NCBI GenBank assembly: GCA_028095005.1
Contig: CM051460.1
Location: forward strand, 69,293,676-69,357,675
Direction of reading: 5' to 3'
DNA: 64,000 bases
From: Rhynchospora pubera
Taxonomy: Eukaryota > Streptophyta > Magnoliopsida > Poales > Cyperaceae
Made by a program: the position numbers and the translations under genes. Below the pieces are notes generated by a model, which made no database searches, had not been told where the DNA came from, and worked only from the letters and a program-made list of their open reading frames with translations. Position 1 is the stretch's first letter. The number at the start of each line of letters is the position of its first letter. Of this stretch, positions 35,113-46,120 are shown piece by piece.

Positions 35113-36712
35113 TGTCACACCCCGCGCCGACACACCGACACACGGGGCGGGACGGTGGGACGGTATCTTCTGCATCCATCCGACGGCCCGTCAACCTACG
35201 TCGCAAGCAGAAAAAAAAACAAAACGGATGTCAGCTATAAAGCTCAGTAACCGGTTATTTAACGACGCAGCTTCTCTATATTAGTTGTTAAAGCAAATTA
35301 AACATGACTGGATTAATCCACATAACAAACCATACATTTTACGACGATAAAAGAGTGGACCTACTGTTTTGATTAACTCTAGCTTATTTGGGATTTAGTT
35401 ATTCAAAAGATTAGAACTCAATTTATAAATTAATGTCAATCCTGTCTGAAAGACTTTTCATTGTTTTTATTTGAGAAAAGAGATAATTGTGATTCGGTGT
35501 ACTTTCTTGAGGAATAACATATAATATAATACGAGAGTTTCCACCTTACATAACTCCAACCCTGCGGGAATAATTCCCGTGCCAAATCCACCCTACATGT
35601 CTCAATCCTTACTTAGACCTGGGAAAATAATCCCACGCCAAGTCCACCTTAATAGATTGTGCTTTTCTGACTGTACCTGTGCTTATTCGATCCTACCCAC
35701 GAGTGTATACCTAGTGTATAGACACTCGATCCTAATTGCTCCTGCCCTCCACCGTGCACTAAGTGGGGGCTAGTATACACAAGTACTGGGCTACTACCTC
35801 GGAGTTCCGTGGGGTAGTCCGCTTCCACACACCTAAAGGTCCTAGCCAGTCCAAACAAAAGAAATAATATATACCAAATGACCGCTAATCCGCCTAGTGG
35901 CTGAATAGCAGAGTAGATCAGTATGCGTTGTCCGTGATCACTATCATAAGGAGGCCACCGGCATTAGCTGGGGTGCAACCTCCCGATAATAGAAATCCCA
36001 GATAAAAAAACTTAGCTACTCGGTCTCATTATGTTTCACATTCATTATCCATTTTCTATTATTCCAAATCACTTTTATAATTCATAATCAAACTTATTGT
36101 TCCTATCAAAACAATAACAAAATCTCAAAAGACATCCACACGTCATAAAAAGACAACCACACACGGGCATACACATGCAAGCAAAGCCAAGCGGTAATCA
36201 AATCAAGCAATACGGAACTAATTATAGAGAAGTCCGGTTACCTGACTGAGCGATCCATAGCACAAGCAAATCGGGATGACTATAACTGCGACGTAGAACT
36301 CGAATTCCAAATGGCCGACTATTCAAAGCCAAGGTGGTATTCACAGTTTGCTAGGAAGAGAGAGAAACAGAAATGATATACGAAATGAAATGAAATGAGG
36401 CTGGGGTCTATTTATAGTAGAGGTCTGGCTAAAATGGTAAATATTCTAGATTACTTAATGGCTAAGTAAGCAGAAAGGAATTACTTAGCTATTATTTCTA
36501 AAAATATTAATACTATTTATAAAAATAACTGAGCCTATTTATAAAGATATTAATTATCAGAAATTATTTATATAAATATTGATTACTTAGCTACTAAAAA
36601 TGTGGATAAGATCAAATAGATATTTTCAAAGTGGATAAACATGGACATTTTTCAAATAGGACCTTAGAATTCGATGTATTGTAAATAGGTCCTAAAATTG
36701 AGGGATGTCACA
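35113..36712 (-). repeat. 5' LTR of the nested element
   Basis: 1600 bp. The ~280 bp nearest the PBS (the end of the LTR in transcript sense) begin TGTCACACCCCGCGCCGACA and are GC-rich, unlike the other LTR; the rest matches it closely. Confidence 0.85.
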
Positions 36713-37125
36713 AAGGCTATTTCGTATATGTTTTTAGAACGGATAATTGCCACAATTAAAAAAAATACAATTACATATGGCATCTTATATTGCATGATTG
36801 GTAAAAAATATTGCTAGATTTTATTTAAGATTTATAATTTTTTTCATTCAGTGTACGAAAAAATAAAAAAACAAAAATCTAAAATATTCGCCATCATTGT
36901 TGCGCTTTATTAATATACTTGTTGATATAATTTATTTATACATAGTGTACAAATTTTATTGTTATTAATATACTTTTTAATTCTTAACGGATACGAATAA
37001 GATACGGATAAAACTATTTTTAATGAGTACGGATAGAGTACGGATAAATAAAATTATAATGGATACGGGTATGAAAATACCTTCTACCGTATCGTACCGT
37101 ACCCATTGACAGCCCTACTAAGTCA

Positions 37126-37534
37126 ACTACGTTCAAAACTATTATAGCAAGTCATAATTTGGAAAATCTTATAATGTTATTATGAAAGAATCTAGACAAT
37201 CTTGACAGTGGACACTATTCAATCCAGTCAAAAGTCGAAACCAAAATTTCAATGATGTATTGAGGTGTCACGTTTACCCGTTGAACGTAGGGGGGAAAAA
37301 ATCGCATCATCTTCAATGTAAATAAATTGGAGCTGAAAATTGAAGATGGAGGCATATTTTAACATCACGAAGCCTATCATAAGACAAATCTTAGCATATA
37401 TAGTTGATTTTATTCATACATAGAGCCAAGTTACTAGCAAAATTTTAAGAGACAAATCAACATTGGAAAAATTTACAACGCCTACGAATATCCATGTCTT
37501 GGCTGAGTTTATAATATAAACTAAAAAAAATTAT
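37126..37534. other. Noncoding stretch
   Basis: No gene seen. Sequence just right of the MITE (CTAAGTCAACTACG) continues the upstream promoter region of peptide gene A. Confidence 0.4.
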
Positions 37535-38496
37535 GGGGGAATTGGATTTATGCCACCCTAAAGTTGTAAAATTAGAAAAATGCCACTCTAAAATGAACTC
37601 TTAGAAAAATGCCACCCTAAAATCAATATGTTTAGATAATTGCCACATTTATACATTTAATATACCATTTTAATTGAAAAATATTGTATTTTGATATATC
37701 ATTTTTTATTTCCAAATATACCCTTCATCTTCTCCACACACCACGCCATTTTCTCACCTGTTATCAGATCTGGCCGAACTTTTCTAATCAGAAATATATC
37801 CCACATCTTTTAAGTCTCAACCTTGCCCTTCTATGTATTTGCTTATTTGCTCATTTGCTTCTCCACCAAAGTTATTGTCAATTGGTCTTCTGATAGATTT
37901 AAGGATTCACCTTGCCCTTTTAAGACTCAACCTTGCCCTTTTAATTTAAGGATTCACCTTTGTTTCTCGGCTCAAGCTTTTTGTCCGGTTGTGTAGCCCA
38001 CTAGAGAATACTTTGTATATGTCAAAATCGACCCATCCTTCTTTATCGCAATAATTAAAATGATTTTATTTTGAAGATGTTTTCTGATATGTTTTGATAT
38101 ATATATTATTATTGAACTAAACAAAATAAAAAGACACATCTTGAATATCAGAGGCACAAACAAATTTCAAAATTTTGTTCACATGAAAGAAGTCAATCAC
38201 GCTAAAAATTGATTTGTATATATATAGTGACAAATGGATTTGAAAGATTTGGAAAGGAATTGGCGGGGCTTGGAGAGGAGGCGAACAAATGGTTTGAAGA
38301 GGACGAAGGGTAGATAGGAAAATACAAAAATATATTTTAAAATACGGTATTTATAAATTAAAAGTGTATAACAGTGGTATAAATGTGGCAATTTTCTAAA
38401 TATTTTGAGTTTAGGGTGGCATTTTTCTAAGAGTTCATTTTGGGATGGCATTTTTCTAATTTTACAACTTTAGGGTGGCATAGATCTAATTTTCCC
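37535..38496. mobile_element. Mutator-like element with long terminal inverted repeats
   Basis: The ends share ~120 bp of inverted repeat: GGGGGAATTGGATTTATGCC on the left, and on the right the reverse of GGGAAAATTAGATCTATGCC. Both continue through several ATGCCACCCTAAA-type blocks. Flanks AAAAATTAT and AAAAATTTA are an imperfect 9-bp duplication. No transposase is present. Confidence 0.75.
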
Positions 38497-39291
38497 AAAA
38501 ATTTATTGATTCTAAACTTGCGAAAAAAGAAGAAGAGAGAAATCAACTTTAAGTTACAATCCTAATGGGGTTTTTTTTTCCTAAATAAATTAATGTTAAT
38601 TCTCATACCTTTACGCCAATGATAAATTGGATAGCACATTGGAAATTTTTGTGCGGTGGGAGTTTGTTATGTGAAGTTTTTTTTTTTTGTCTAGTAATGA
38701 TAATTATAAGAGCACAATGGAGCTCTATTCTTTGATTGAATTTCAGTCATATTATAAATAAATAAGCAGGGCATTTTTATTCACATAGTTTTTGACATGT
38801 ATAGTTTCTGGAATTTTGAAAAATGTATAATCTATCGAACTTTAAAAATTGATTAATATCCATCGAATAGTTCTTGAAATGTTAGTCGTTAACTAAGTTT
38901 TAATATTTTATACAAACATGGTCACGCCCAAATGATATTAAAAGTTTTATCAAATTTTGATAGATACCATATATTTGTTATATAAAATTTTGTAGGAATA
39001 TATCTTTTCAAATATAATTGATAATTAGCCTTTTATCTGGTTGTTATGTTAATATAATTCTTATTATACTAATTCCATGTCTTAATATTGAAAGCCCGTA
39101 TTTATAGTGAAGTTGATGTTATTTAAACATGAAATTTGGATTTTAATGGATCGAATAGTGTCCATATTAATTGGATTCTTTGATAATACAAGAATAAGAT
39201 TTGCATGTTTAGGACATACTATAATAGTTTTGAACCATGTTGACTAGAATCCCACAAAGATACAGTTTTATTGCTAGTATAAAATACTTTT
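38497..39291. other. Noncoding stretch
   Basis: AT-rich; no gene or terminal repeat recognised. Confidence 0.4.
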
Positions 39292-40763
39292 TGTTGTCCC
39301 TAAGGAGGCGGCTTAATCAAGGTTTAGCGGAAGCGATTTAAGATTTTGGACCGGTTTGGTATGAACTACCCTAACACAATTCAATTGGTAACCAATACAA
39401 GCAAGCACACAAGCAATTCAAGTATAGCAAGATAATAAAGAGAGAAAGAGAGAGAGAAATTGAACACGCGATGTGATTACAGAGTTCCGACCCGCTAGAA
39501 GAAGCTAGCCTTAGTCGTACGTCTCCGGGAGTTCCGCTACCACGAAAGGGCGCGCTCCGTTCAATTCCAACAAGAACGGGACTACAACTTCGAACCGAAT
39601 CACCTCGTCACAAGGACACTCGAGGCGGATCGGCCTAACTCGAATGGCACAACGGCCTCAAAGGAGAAGAGCTCTCAACCTATTCCAACCTACACCTAGC
39701 GACAATGTCGGGGCGGTGGTGTTTGAGGCTACTAAATCTCTCAAGATGGTCTTGCTATGAAAAGCTCAAGTGGGAGAGTATCCCTATGCTCAAAGGCTCA
39801 ATTCTGGTCTAATTTTCCAAAGTGAAGCCACCGCTTGAGAGAGAACAAGGGGTGGATATATATAGGGCTCGAAATGAGCAGTTCCCCAGCAAAAACAGGC
39901 CACAGCGTTGTACAACGCTGAATAGCGTTATATAACGCTGGAATATGACCGTTGTAAATTCTAACGGCTCTTTAATATAGCCGTTGGTCTGTCAGAGCGT
40001 TGTGCAACGCTATTTACCGTCGCACAACGCAGGAGTGTAAAACCAAAGGAAAGCTCCGACAATTCCGTTGGAAATTGTCAGAGCGTTGCTTGCCACTGAA
40101 TGGCATTACACAACGCTAAAGGGAGAAAAGGAACAACTCTGACAGATTCAACAGAGCGTTGTACAACTCTATATGCCGTCACACAACGCTAACGTTACCC
40201 AACGCTGAAAGACGTTGGCTAACGTCTCCAGAGACTTTGCATGTAAAAACGACTGTTTACATGGGACAGCTAACTTGGAATTTATGTGGCGTTGTACAAC
40301 GCTATATGGCGTTGCACGATGGTACTCAGGAAATTTTCCAAGTTTTTTAGCTGCAGCGTTGTACAACTCTACTGAGCGTTGTACAACGTTGTGAATCAGC
40401 GTTGCCTAACTCTATATAGCGTTGTGCAACGTTGATTCACAAAAGCATGAATTTAGCTGTTCTAGCGTTGTGTGCCACTATCTAGCGTTGTACGACGCTA
40501 GGTCACTGAAAACAGGATTTTGCTGGTTTATTGAGCTTTTCGCTATCTAGACCATTTCAAGGATAAACAAGGACTAAAGTATACCTTCTATCCTAGTCTA
40601 AACTAGCCTACAAGCTCTCTAAAAACTTGATCTTGATCTTTCTTAAAGCTTTTATCCAAGTCCTCATAAATTGTATCTTCTTCCTATAAAACTCAAAGAA
40701 GATTGTTAAATGCCAAATGATATTGTTTTGTAATCGACAAACCTAGAGACGTTTAGTACAACA
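39292..40763 (-). repeat. 3' LTR of the gag-only element
   Basis: 1472 bp, TG..CA ends. It holds a cluster of GCGTTGTACAACGC-like palindromes at about 39900-40500 and is nearly identical to the LTR at 43254. It has one extra ~20-bp palindrome-containing segment near 39920. Confidence 0.92.
39900..40500. repeat. Palindrome-rich block in the LTR
   Basis: More than a dozen copies and variants of AGCGTTGTACAACGCT, including AGCGTTATATAACGCT and GCGTTGTGCAACG, are spaced irregularly. Many are perfect or near-perfect palindromes of 12-16 bp. The other LTR has the matching block at about 43865-44455. Confidence 0.88.
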
Positions 40764-41063
40764 ATCTCCCCCTTTTGACGATTTGCAAAACAATACCATT
40801 AGTAAAGCGATTAAATTTTGGCATTTCACAAGCTTTACTACAATTCTCCCCCTTTTTGTAAATCGACAAAAAGTGAAAATTGTAGCAAGCTCCCCCTAAA
40901 TTTATGGCTCCCCCTTAATTTTGGAGAAAAGGAATCGGAGAACCAATTTAGAGCACTACACAAAGTAGTGTGACCAAATTTAACCTCTCAAACAAAAATA
41001 AGATAGAAATAAAGAGGCTCCCCCTAAAAATTTGGCTTACAAGACCGGGGGTTAACTTGGTAT

Positions 41064-41795
41064 TTAGGCCACATTGGTTACCATACCACTAGTTGTACCA
41101 CTAGAGGTACAAGCTTTTGGAACCCACTTACTTTTGGACTCACCATTTAGTTTCCTAAATTTGCATTCCAACGAGATATGACCATTTTGACAACAATAGT
41201 TGCAATATGCATTAGTTGGCTTAGGCATGGTAGAACCCTTGACAAAATGAGAATAGTAATGAGCTCTAAGATATTCGGCCTTCTTCTTAAGATCATAGGA
41301 TGAGGCATTAAAATCCTTTTTGCGATTCTTTTGAAAATGTTGGGAAACATTCTTTTTATGCCCATTGGATTGAGCTTTGTGGTTTTGAGAAGAGTGTTGC
41401 TCTTTAAATTCATAAAACCATCCATCGGGTCCTCTAAAATAAATTTTATTGGACACCTTTGGAACAAAAATCTTCTTTTCTTGATTTTGCAAATTCTTTT
41501 CGTTTTGCACTCTAGTGTTTCTAGGTTTCCTTTGGTACATATATGCATGACCACGAGAATTCCTAGGTTTTTGAAATTGTGTGGTTTGTGCAACTTGTTT
41601 CCCATTTTTGTATGACAAGTTCTTTTTCTTGGTTTGATAAGGCTTTTGGTAACCAAGACCGGACTTGTCATGAGGCTTTTGACCTTTGAAAAGGTTTTTC
41701 AAATCCGTTTTAGGAGCTTGAGCTAAAATCGATTTTTCAAGTTGTTTTTCAAGTTGTTTTTCAAGCTCCTTAATTTTAGCCTCATACTCACCCAT
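41064..41795 (-). CDS. Gag C-terminal part with second zinc knuckle
   Basis: A 243-codon frame right after the main gag frame, shifted by one base. It begins in a Lys/Glu coiled coil (EYEAKIKELEKQLEKQ), is very basic (many KK, KN and RK), and has CNYCCQNGHISLEC (C-x2-C-x4-H-x4-C), a retroviral-type zinc knuckle, before the end. Upstream codons in this frame (VDELTSK) continue the gag frame past its stop, so the two are one gag gene split by an extra A in a run of six A's at ~41827. The split could be a mutation or a recoding site. Confidence 0.75.
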   Translation of the reverse strand: MGEYEAKIKELEKQLEKQLEKSILAQAPKTDLKNLFKGQKPHDKSGLGYQKPYQTKKKNLSYKNGKQVAQTTQFQKPRNSRGHAYMYQRKPRNTRVQNEKNLQNQEKKIFVPKVSNKIYFRGPDGWFYEFKEQHSSQNHKAQSNGHKKNVSQHFQKNRKKDFNASSYDLKKKAEYLRAHYYSHFVKGSTMPKPTNAYCNYCCQNGHISLECKFRKLNGESKSKWVPKACTSSGTTSGMVTNVA

Positions 41796-41808
41796 TTTAG
41801 AAGTAAGC

Positions 41809-43197
41809 TCATCTACCTTGGTTTTTTAAAGTTTCTATGGTATCGGCTTTCCTAACCAAGGCATCATGGGTAGCATCAAGAATAGAGTTCAACCTATCAT
41901 AATCAACACATGGAGTTGAACTAGTTGGTTCATCATCACTCTCACTATCACTACTACTAAGAGATTCATTGAGAGGGAGATATACCTTTGGAGAGCATGC
42001 CTTTGGCGAAGGTGGTGGAGATGGAGGTGGTGTTGCCTTACGCGCTTGAAGTAGCGGATGAACAAATCTTGTCCCTTGATTGAACTCATTGAGGATGTCC
42101 TTCACGAAGTCATCCTCCACATCATCCGTTGAGAATACCACCTCTTCCACATTTGCCACCAAAGCATACACCTCATGAGAATCCGAATCGGATGAGCTTG
42201 TTTCGGATTCAACATCCCACAAGGCATGCATGGCTTGAGCCTTCTTCTTTTCCTTCTTGTGCTTAGGCTTTGGCTTGTCGGTTTGCACTTGAGGGAAAAG
42301 CTTGTGACACTTGTGCATTGAATGCCCCTCTTTATTGCACACAAAACACAACTCCCGTTCATCATTGGCTAACCTCTCATTGTTGAACTTCTTCTCATGC
42401 TTGAGCAACCCACGAAACATCTTCTCAATCACCACCTCTTGCTTTGTCTCATCAAGCTCGTAGAGGTTTAATGGTGTTTGATGTGGGTATCGGCGATGAG
42501 AGGATCGAGATGATGATGTGGAGGCGGGATTGCTTGTGGAGGTCATGACTAAGGTTTTTGGATGAGGCTCTAGTTTGGCGAGTTGCTTGAGCTTCTCCTC
42601 AACACATCGAAGCTCGGTGTACATTTGTTCCGGGGTGTACGCATGGTCCATCCGGATAATGGTCTCAAGCGACGTGATGTGAGCATCCCATTCGTGCCGT
42701 CCACTCATAGCCAGCATCATCTTCCCTACAATCTTGCCATTTGTTAGGGGCTCACCTCCTTCGGTGAATTCATTTTGGAGTTGTACAAGACGAGTGTACA
42801 TATCCTCAATGGATTCACCATCCTTTATGTGGAAATTCTCAAATTGAGAGTACAACTCATACAATTTAGAATGCCTAATTTGAGAATTTCCCTCATAACG
42901 GGTGAGGAGAGCCATCCACATATCGTGTGCTAGATCAAAACGACTAAGGGTCACACCAATTGATTCATGGACCGAGGCTAATATGGCATTAACCGCACAA
43001 TCATTGTCCATTCGGTTATCACGGGACTTCTTGGTCAATTCTACCGAATTTGGTTTAAGTTCGGGGGTATATCGATTTTCTACCACATGCCAATATCCCA
43101 AGATATTGAGGTAGTTCACAATGCATCTCTTCCAAAAAGAGAAATTTCTACAATTTTGGCCTAATTTATCCGGTCTCTCTATAAAACGAGCCGCCAT
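41809..43197 (-). CDS. Gag polyprotein (copia-type, UBN2-like), N-terminal part
   Basis: 462 codons from ATG at 43197, 35 bases after the PBS. Residues ~15-210 are the UBN2/gag_2 domain: NFSFWKRCIVNYL, LGYWHVVEN, NAILASVHESI, SRFDLAHDMWMALLTRYEG, YSQFENFHIKDGESIEDMY and FTEGGEPLTNGKIVGKML-like wording. A CCHC zinc knuckle CFVCNKEGHSMHKC lies near residue 290, followed by a Lys-rich stretch, acidic Ser/Asp segments (SETSSSDSDSHE) and a Pro-rich segment. Gag forms the virus-like particle that packages element RNA. The frame ends at TGA by a one-base shift in an A-run; the C-terminal part follows in another frame. Confidence 0.88.
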   Translation of the reverse strand: MAARFIERPDKLGQNCRNFSFWKRCIVNYLNILGYWHVVENRYTPELKPNSVELTKKSRDNRMDNDCAVNAILASVHESIGVTLSRFDLAHDMWMALLTRYEGNSQIRHSKLYELYSQFENFHIKDGESIEDMYTRLVQLQNEFTEGGEPLTNGKIVGKMMLAMSGRHEWDAHITSLETIIRMDHAYTPEQMYTELRCVEEKLKQLAKLEPHPKTLVMTSTSNPASTSSSRSSHRRYPHQTPLNLYELDETKQEVVIEKMFRGLLKHEKKFNNERLANDERELCFVCNKEGHSMHKCHKLFPQVQTDKPKPKHKKEKKKAQAMHALWDVESETSSSDSDSHEVYALVANVEEVVFSTDDVEDDFVKDILNEFNQGTRFVHPLLQARKATPPPSPPPSPKACSPKVYLPLNESLSSSDSESDDEPTSSTPCVDYDRLNSILDATHDALVRKADTIETLKNQGR

Positions 43198-43231
43198 GAC
43201 CGAAAACCGAGATTAAGAATAGCTTAATCGA

Positions 43232-43250
43232 GGTTCCTGCTCTGATACCA
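43232..43250 (-). other. Primer-binding site of the gag-only element
   Basis: The minus strand reads TGGTATCAGAGCAGGAACC three bases from the end of the right LTR, matching the 3' end of plant initiator tRNA-Met over at least 12 bases. Confidence 0.85.
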
Positions 43251-43253
43251 CTT

Positions 43254-44707
43254 TGTTGTCCCTAAGGAGGCGGCTTAATCAAGGTTTAGCGGAAGCGATT
43301 TAAGGTTTTGGACCGGTTTGGTATGAACTACCCTAACACAATTCAATTGGTAACCAATACAAGCAAGCACACAAGCAATTCAAGTATAGCAAGATAATAA
43401 AGAGAGAAAGAGAGAGAGAAATTGAACACGCGATGTGATTACGGAGTTCCGACCCGCTAGAAGAAGCTAGCCTTAGTCGTACGTCTCCGGGTGTTCCGCT
43501 ACCACGAAAGGGCGCGCTCCGTTCAATCCCAACAAGAACGGGACTACAACTTCGAACCGAATCACCTCGTCACAAGGACACTCGAGGCGGATCAGCCTAA
43601 CTCGAATGGCACAACGGCCTCAAAGGAGAAGAGCTCTCAACCTATTCCAACCTACACCTAGCGACAATGTCGGGGCGGTGGTGTTTGAGGCTACTAAATC
43701 TCTCAAGATGGTCTAGCTATGAAAAGCTCAAGTGGGAGAGTATCCCTATGCTCAAAGGCTCAATTCTGGTCTAATTTTCCAAAGTGAAGCCACCCCTTGA
43801 GAGAGAACAAGGGGTGGATATATATAGGGCTCGAAATGAGCAGTTCCCCAGCAAAAACAAGCCACAGCGTTGTACAACGCTGGAATATGACCGTTGTAAA
43901 TTCTAACGGCTCTTTAATATAGCCGTTGGTCTGTCAGAGCATTGTGCAACGCTATTTGCCGTCGCACAACGCAGGAGTGTAAAACCAAAGGAAAGCTCCG
44001 ACAATTCCGTTGGAAATTGTCAGAGCGTTGCTTGCCACTGAATGGCGTTACACAACGCTAAAGGGAGACAAAAGGAACAACTCTGACAGATTCAACAGAG
44101 CGTTGTACAACTCTATATGCCGTCACACAACGCTAACGTTACCCAACGCTGAAAGACGTTGGCTAACGTCTCCAGAGACTTTGCATGTAAAAACGACTGT
44201 TTACATGGGACAGCTAACTTGGAATTTATGTGGCGTTGTACAACGCTATATGGCGTTGCACGATGGTACTCAGGAAATTTTCCAAGTTTTTTAGCTGCAG
44301 CGTTGTACAACTCTACTGAGCGTTGTACAACGTTGTGAATCAGCGTTGCCTAACTCTATATAGCGTTGTGCAACGTTGATTCACAAAAGCATGAATTTAG
44401 CTGTTCTAGCGTTGTGTGCCACTATCTAGCGTTGTACGACGCTAGGTCACTGAAAACAGGATTTTGCTGGTTTATTGAGATTTTCGCTATCTAGACCATT
44501 TCAAGGATAAATAAGGACTAAAGTATACCTTCTATCCTAGTCTAAACTAGCCTACAAGCTCTCTAAAAACTTGATCTTGATCTTTCTTAAAGCTTTTATC
44601 CAAGTCCTCATAAATTGTATCTTCTTCCTATAAAACTCAAAGAAGATTGTTAAATGCCAAATGATATTGTTTTGTAATCGACAAACCTAGAGACGTTTAG
44701 TACAACA
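43254..44707 (-). repeat. 5' LTR of the gag-only element
   Basis: 1454 bp, nearly identical to the LTR at 39292. A ~20-bp unit between two palindromes is missing here, consistent with slippage or recombination between copies of the palindrome. Confidence 0.92.
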
Positions 44708-44712
44708 CTTTT

Positions 44713-46120
44713 TTTTTTAAAAAAAAGAGCATTGAACATATTTTCTGAAATAGATTCGAACTTTAATTTCACCGTTAACTGCTAGGATCTAATTAAGAAA
44801 ATGTAGCAACGCATTGCCATTGTTTTTTTCCCCAGCTCTCGCTGCGCTCATTTGTCTGTACTAAAGTAGAAGATGCCCTCGTATATGAACAAATAAAAAA
44901 TAAAATAATATTATATAATAAAAATATGTTGTTTAATCTATCAGCGATACAAATAAATATGTTTTTCAATATGTTTCTTTATTAGACGAAAAAAATCAAA
45001 ATATATTGTTACTTGCGATTGATATCCAACCAAAATATATCCAACACGTGTTTACCTACTAGATTTAGCATGTTAATATCTCTTAGATCCGTTCGTTTAT
45101 AGTAGTAGAGATAGAGATAAAGATAGAGATGAGATGTGTGTATGTTATATCTTAGCATATTATCCTTTCCTTTGATTCATACCATTGTCTATACGGTTGC
45201 AGTTGACATGTTCTTAGTTAAGCATGTTAAGCATGGTATCTGTGTTGGATTGATAGGCCAAATTCTCTGATTCATACCGTAGTTAAGCATGGTATTCAAA
45301 ACTACATCAAGCTAATATATAAAGTTCAATTCTGTTATGTTGGTTGTATTGATAGATCAACGTCCAGACACTTTGCTTTTACAGTTCATGCGGTACTATT
45401 AATTAGTAAGTCCTGGGATTGTTATAGCTGTGCAACAAAGAAGTTAAAGTGAACCGTGCTACGACACTAAAAAAGAATGCCGCCCCAATTTTCCCTAATT
45501 AGTGAACGGCGGATTCATATATATGTTTCGATGTATGTTATTTTGATGCAAATTGGCCTGCAAGTTACGGCTCTGCATACTAAGACTGTGCTCCAGAAGT
45601 TTTTAGTAAAGGAATGGAAGAGAGGGGAAGGGTTGGAAGAGTAGAGTAAACTCTTACACTCCAATTTGGAGGGTACAAATTTATATGAAAGTAGAGTAAA
45701 CTCTTTCAATTATTCTTGTTTCATTCATATCCTGGAGCAAGTAAAGAGTAAACTTGTCCTTACCTTCCTCTACTTTCCCCTAAATTTTGCTTCTCTCAAG
45801 CAGACCATAAGTGGTTGGGTTATGTAGTAAGGGGTTGCATAACTTAAAAATGTCTAACTGTTTATGTAGTTTTATTTAATGGATGTTTGGTTCTGTAATA
45901 AGAATGAGTAACTTAAATTCATGCATATATTCATGTCAACAAAATAAAATGTCCTTAAATTTGAATAATTTAATTTGAATTAATATTATGTATTAATAAT
46001 ATGTTGTGACCTAATTATTGTTAATTATTAATTATTATAAAAATTAATTATTAATGATGATAATAACTCAATTTTATTATTATGAAATACTAATAATTAC
46101 TTTTAATTGAATATGTATAC
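44713..46120. other. Noncoding stretch with MITE-like remnants
   Basis: At 45098-45111 the minus strand reads TCTCTACTACTATAAACG, a typical Helitron 5' start, without a matching 3' end found. The rest is AT-rich with no gene. Confidence 0.35.
45587..45806. mobile_element. Short MITE-like inverted-repeat unit
   Basis: CTGTGCTCCAGAAG with AGAGGGGAAGG on the left is mirrored by CCTTCCTCTACTTTCCCC and CTTCTCTCAAGCAGACC on the right, giving an imperfect inverted repeat of ~70 bp arms. No target duplication was established. Confidence 0.4.

Larger units (their letters stand above)
33255..36712 (-). mobile_element. LTR retrotransposon with a 157-bp internal region
   Basis: Two LTRs (33255-34955, 1701 bp; 35113-36712, 1600 bp) begin TGTCACACCCCG and end GATGTCACA. 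A perfect 5-bp duplication AAGGC flanks the element (33250-33254 and 36713-36717). Priming signals place it on the minus strand: a primer-binding site TGGTATCAGAGC at 35108-35097 next to the right LTR, and a polypurine tract AAGGGGGTGGAA just inside the left LTR. Nothing is encoded between them, so it depends on proteins from other elements. Confidence 0.9.
33105..37117. mobile_element. hAT MITE (TAGGGCTGTCAA family), split by an LTR element
   Basis: TAGGGCTGTCAATG at 33105 and CATTGACAGCCCTA ending 37117 are flanked by a perfect 8-bp duplication CTAAGTCA (33097-33104 and 37118-37125), as for hAT. The MITE itself is about 550 bp (33105-33254 plus 36718-37117); the rest is the nested LTR element. 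Its ends and ACGGGTACGG-rich subterminal parts match the MITE at 30781. Confidence 0.9.
39292..44707 (-). mobile_element. Gag-only LTR retrotransposon (copia-like gag)
   Basis: LTRs at 39292-40763 and 43254-44707 begin TGTTGTCCCTAAGG and end TAGTACAACA. A perfect 5-bp duplication CTTTT flanks the element (39287-39291 and 44708-44712). The minus strand carries a PBS TGGTATCAGAGCAGGAACC (43250-43232), a gag region, and a polypurine tract AAAAGGGGGAGAT beside the left LTR. The 2.49-kb interior codes only for gag; protease, integrase, RT and RNase H are absent, so it must borrow them. LTRs differ by a few substitutions and small indels. Confidence 0.93.

Noticed and set aside
33870..35858. Minus-strand 69-77 codon frame repeated in both LTRs
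   Set aside because: It recurs only because the LTRs are copies; the peptide has no known domain and lies in LTR sequence.
41331..42365. Frames on both strands across the gag region
   Set aside because: The minus-strand gag frames have clear UBN2 and zinc-knuckle motifs; the others are by-products.
40159..44310. Frames in the palindrome blocks of the LTRs
   Set aside because: They are present identically in both LTRs and on both strands because of the palindromes; no protein evidence.
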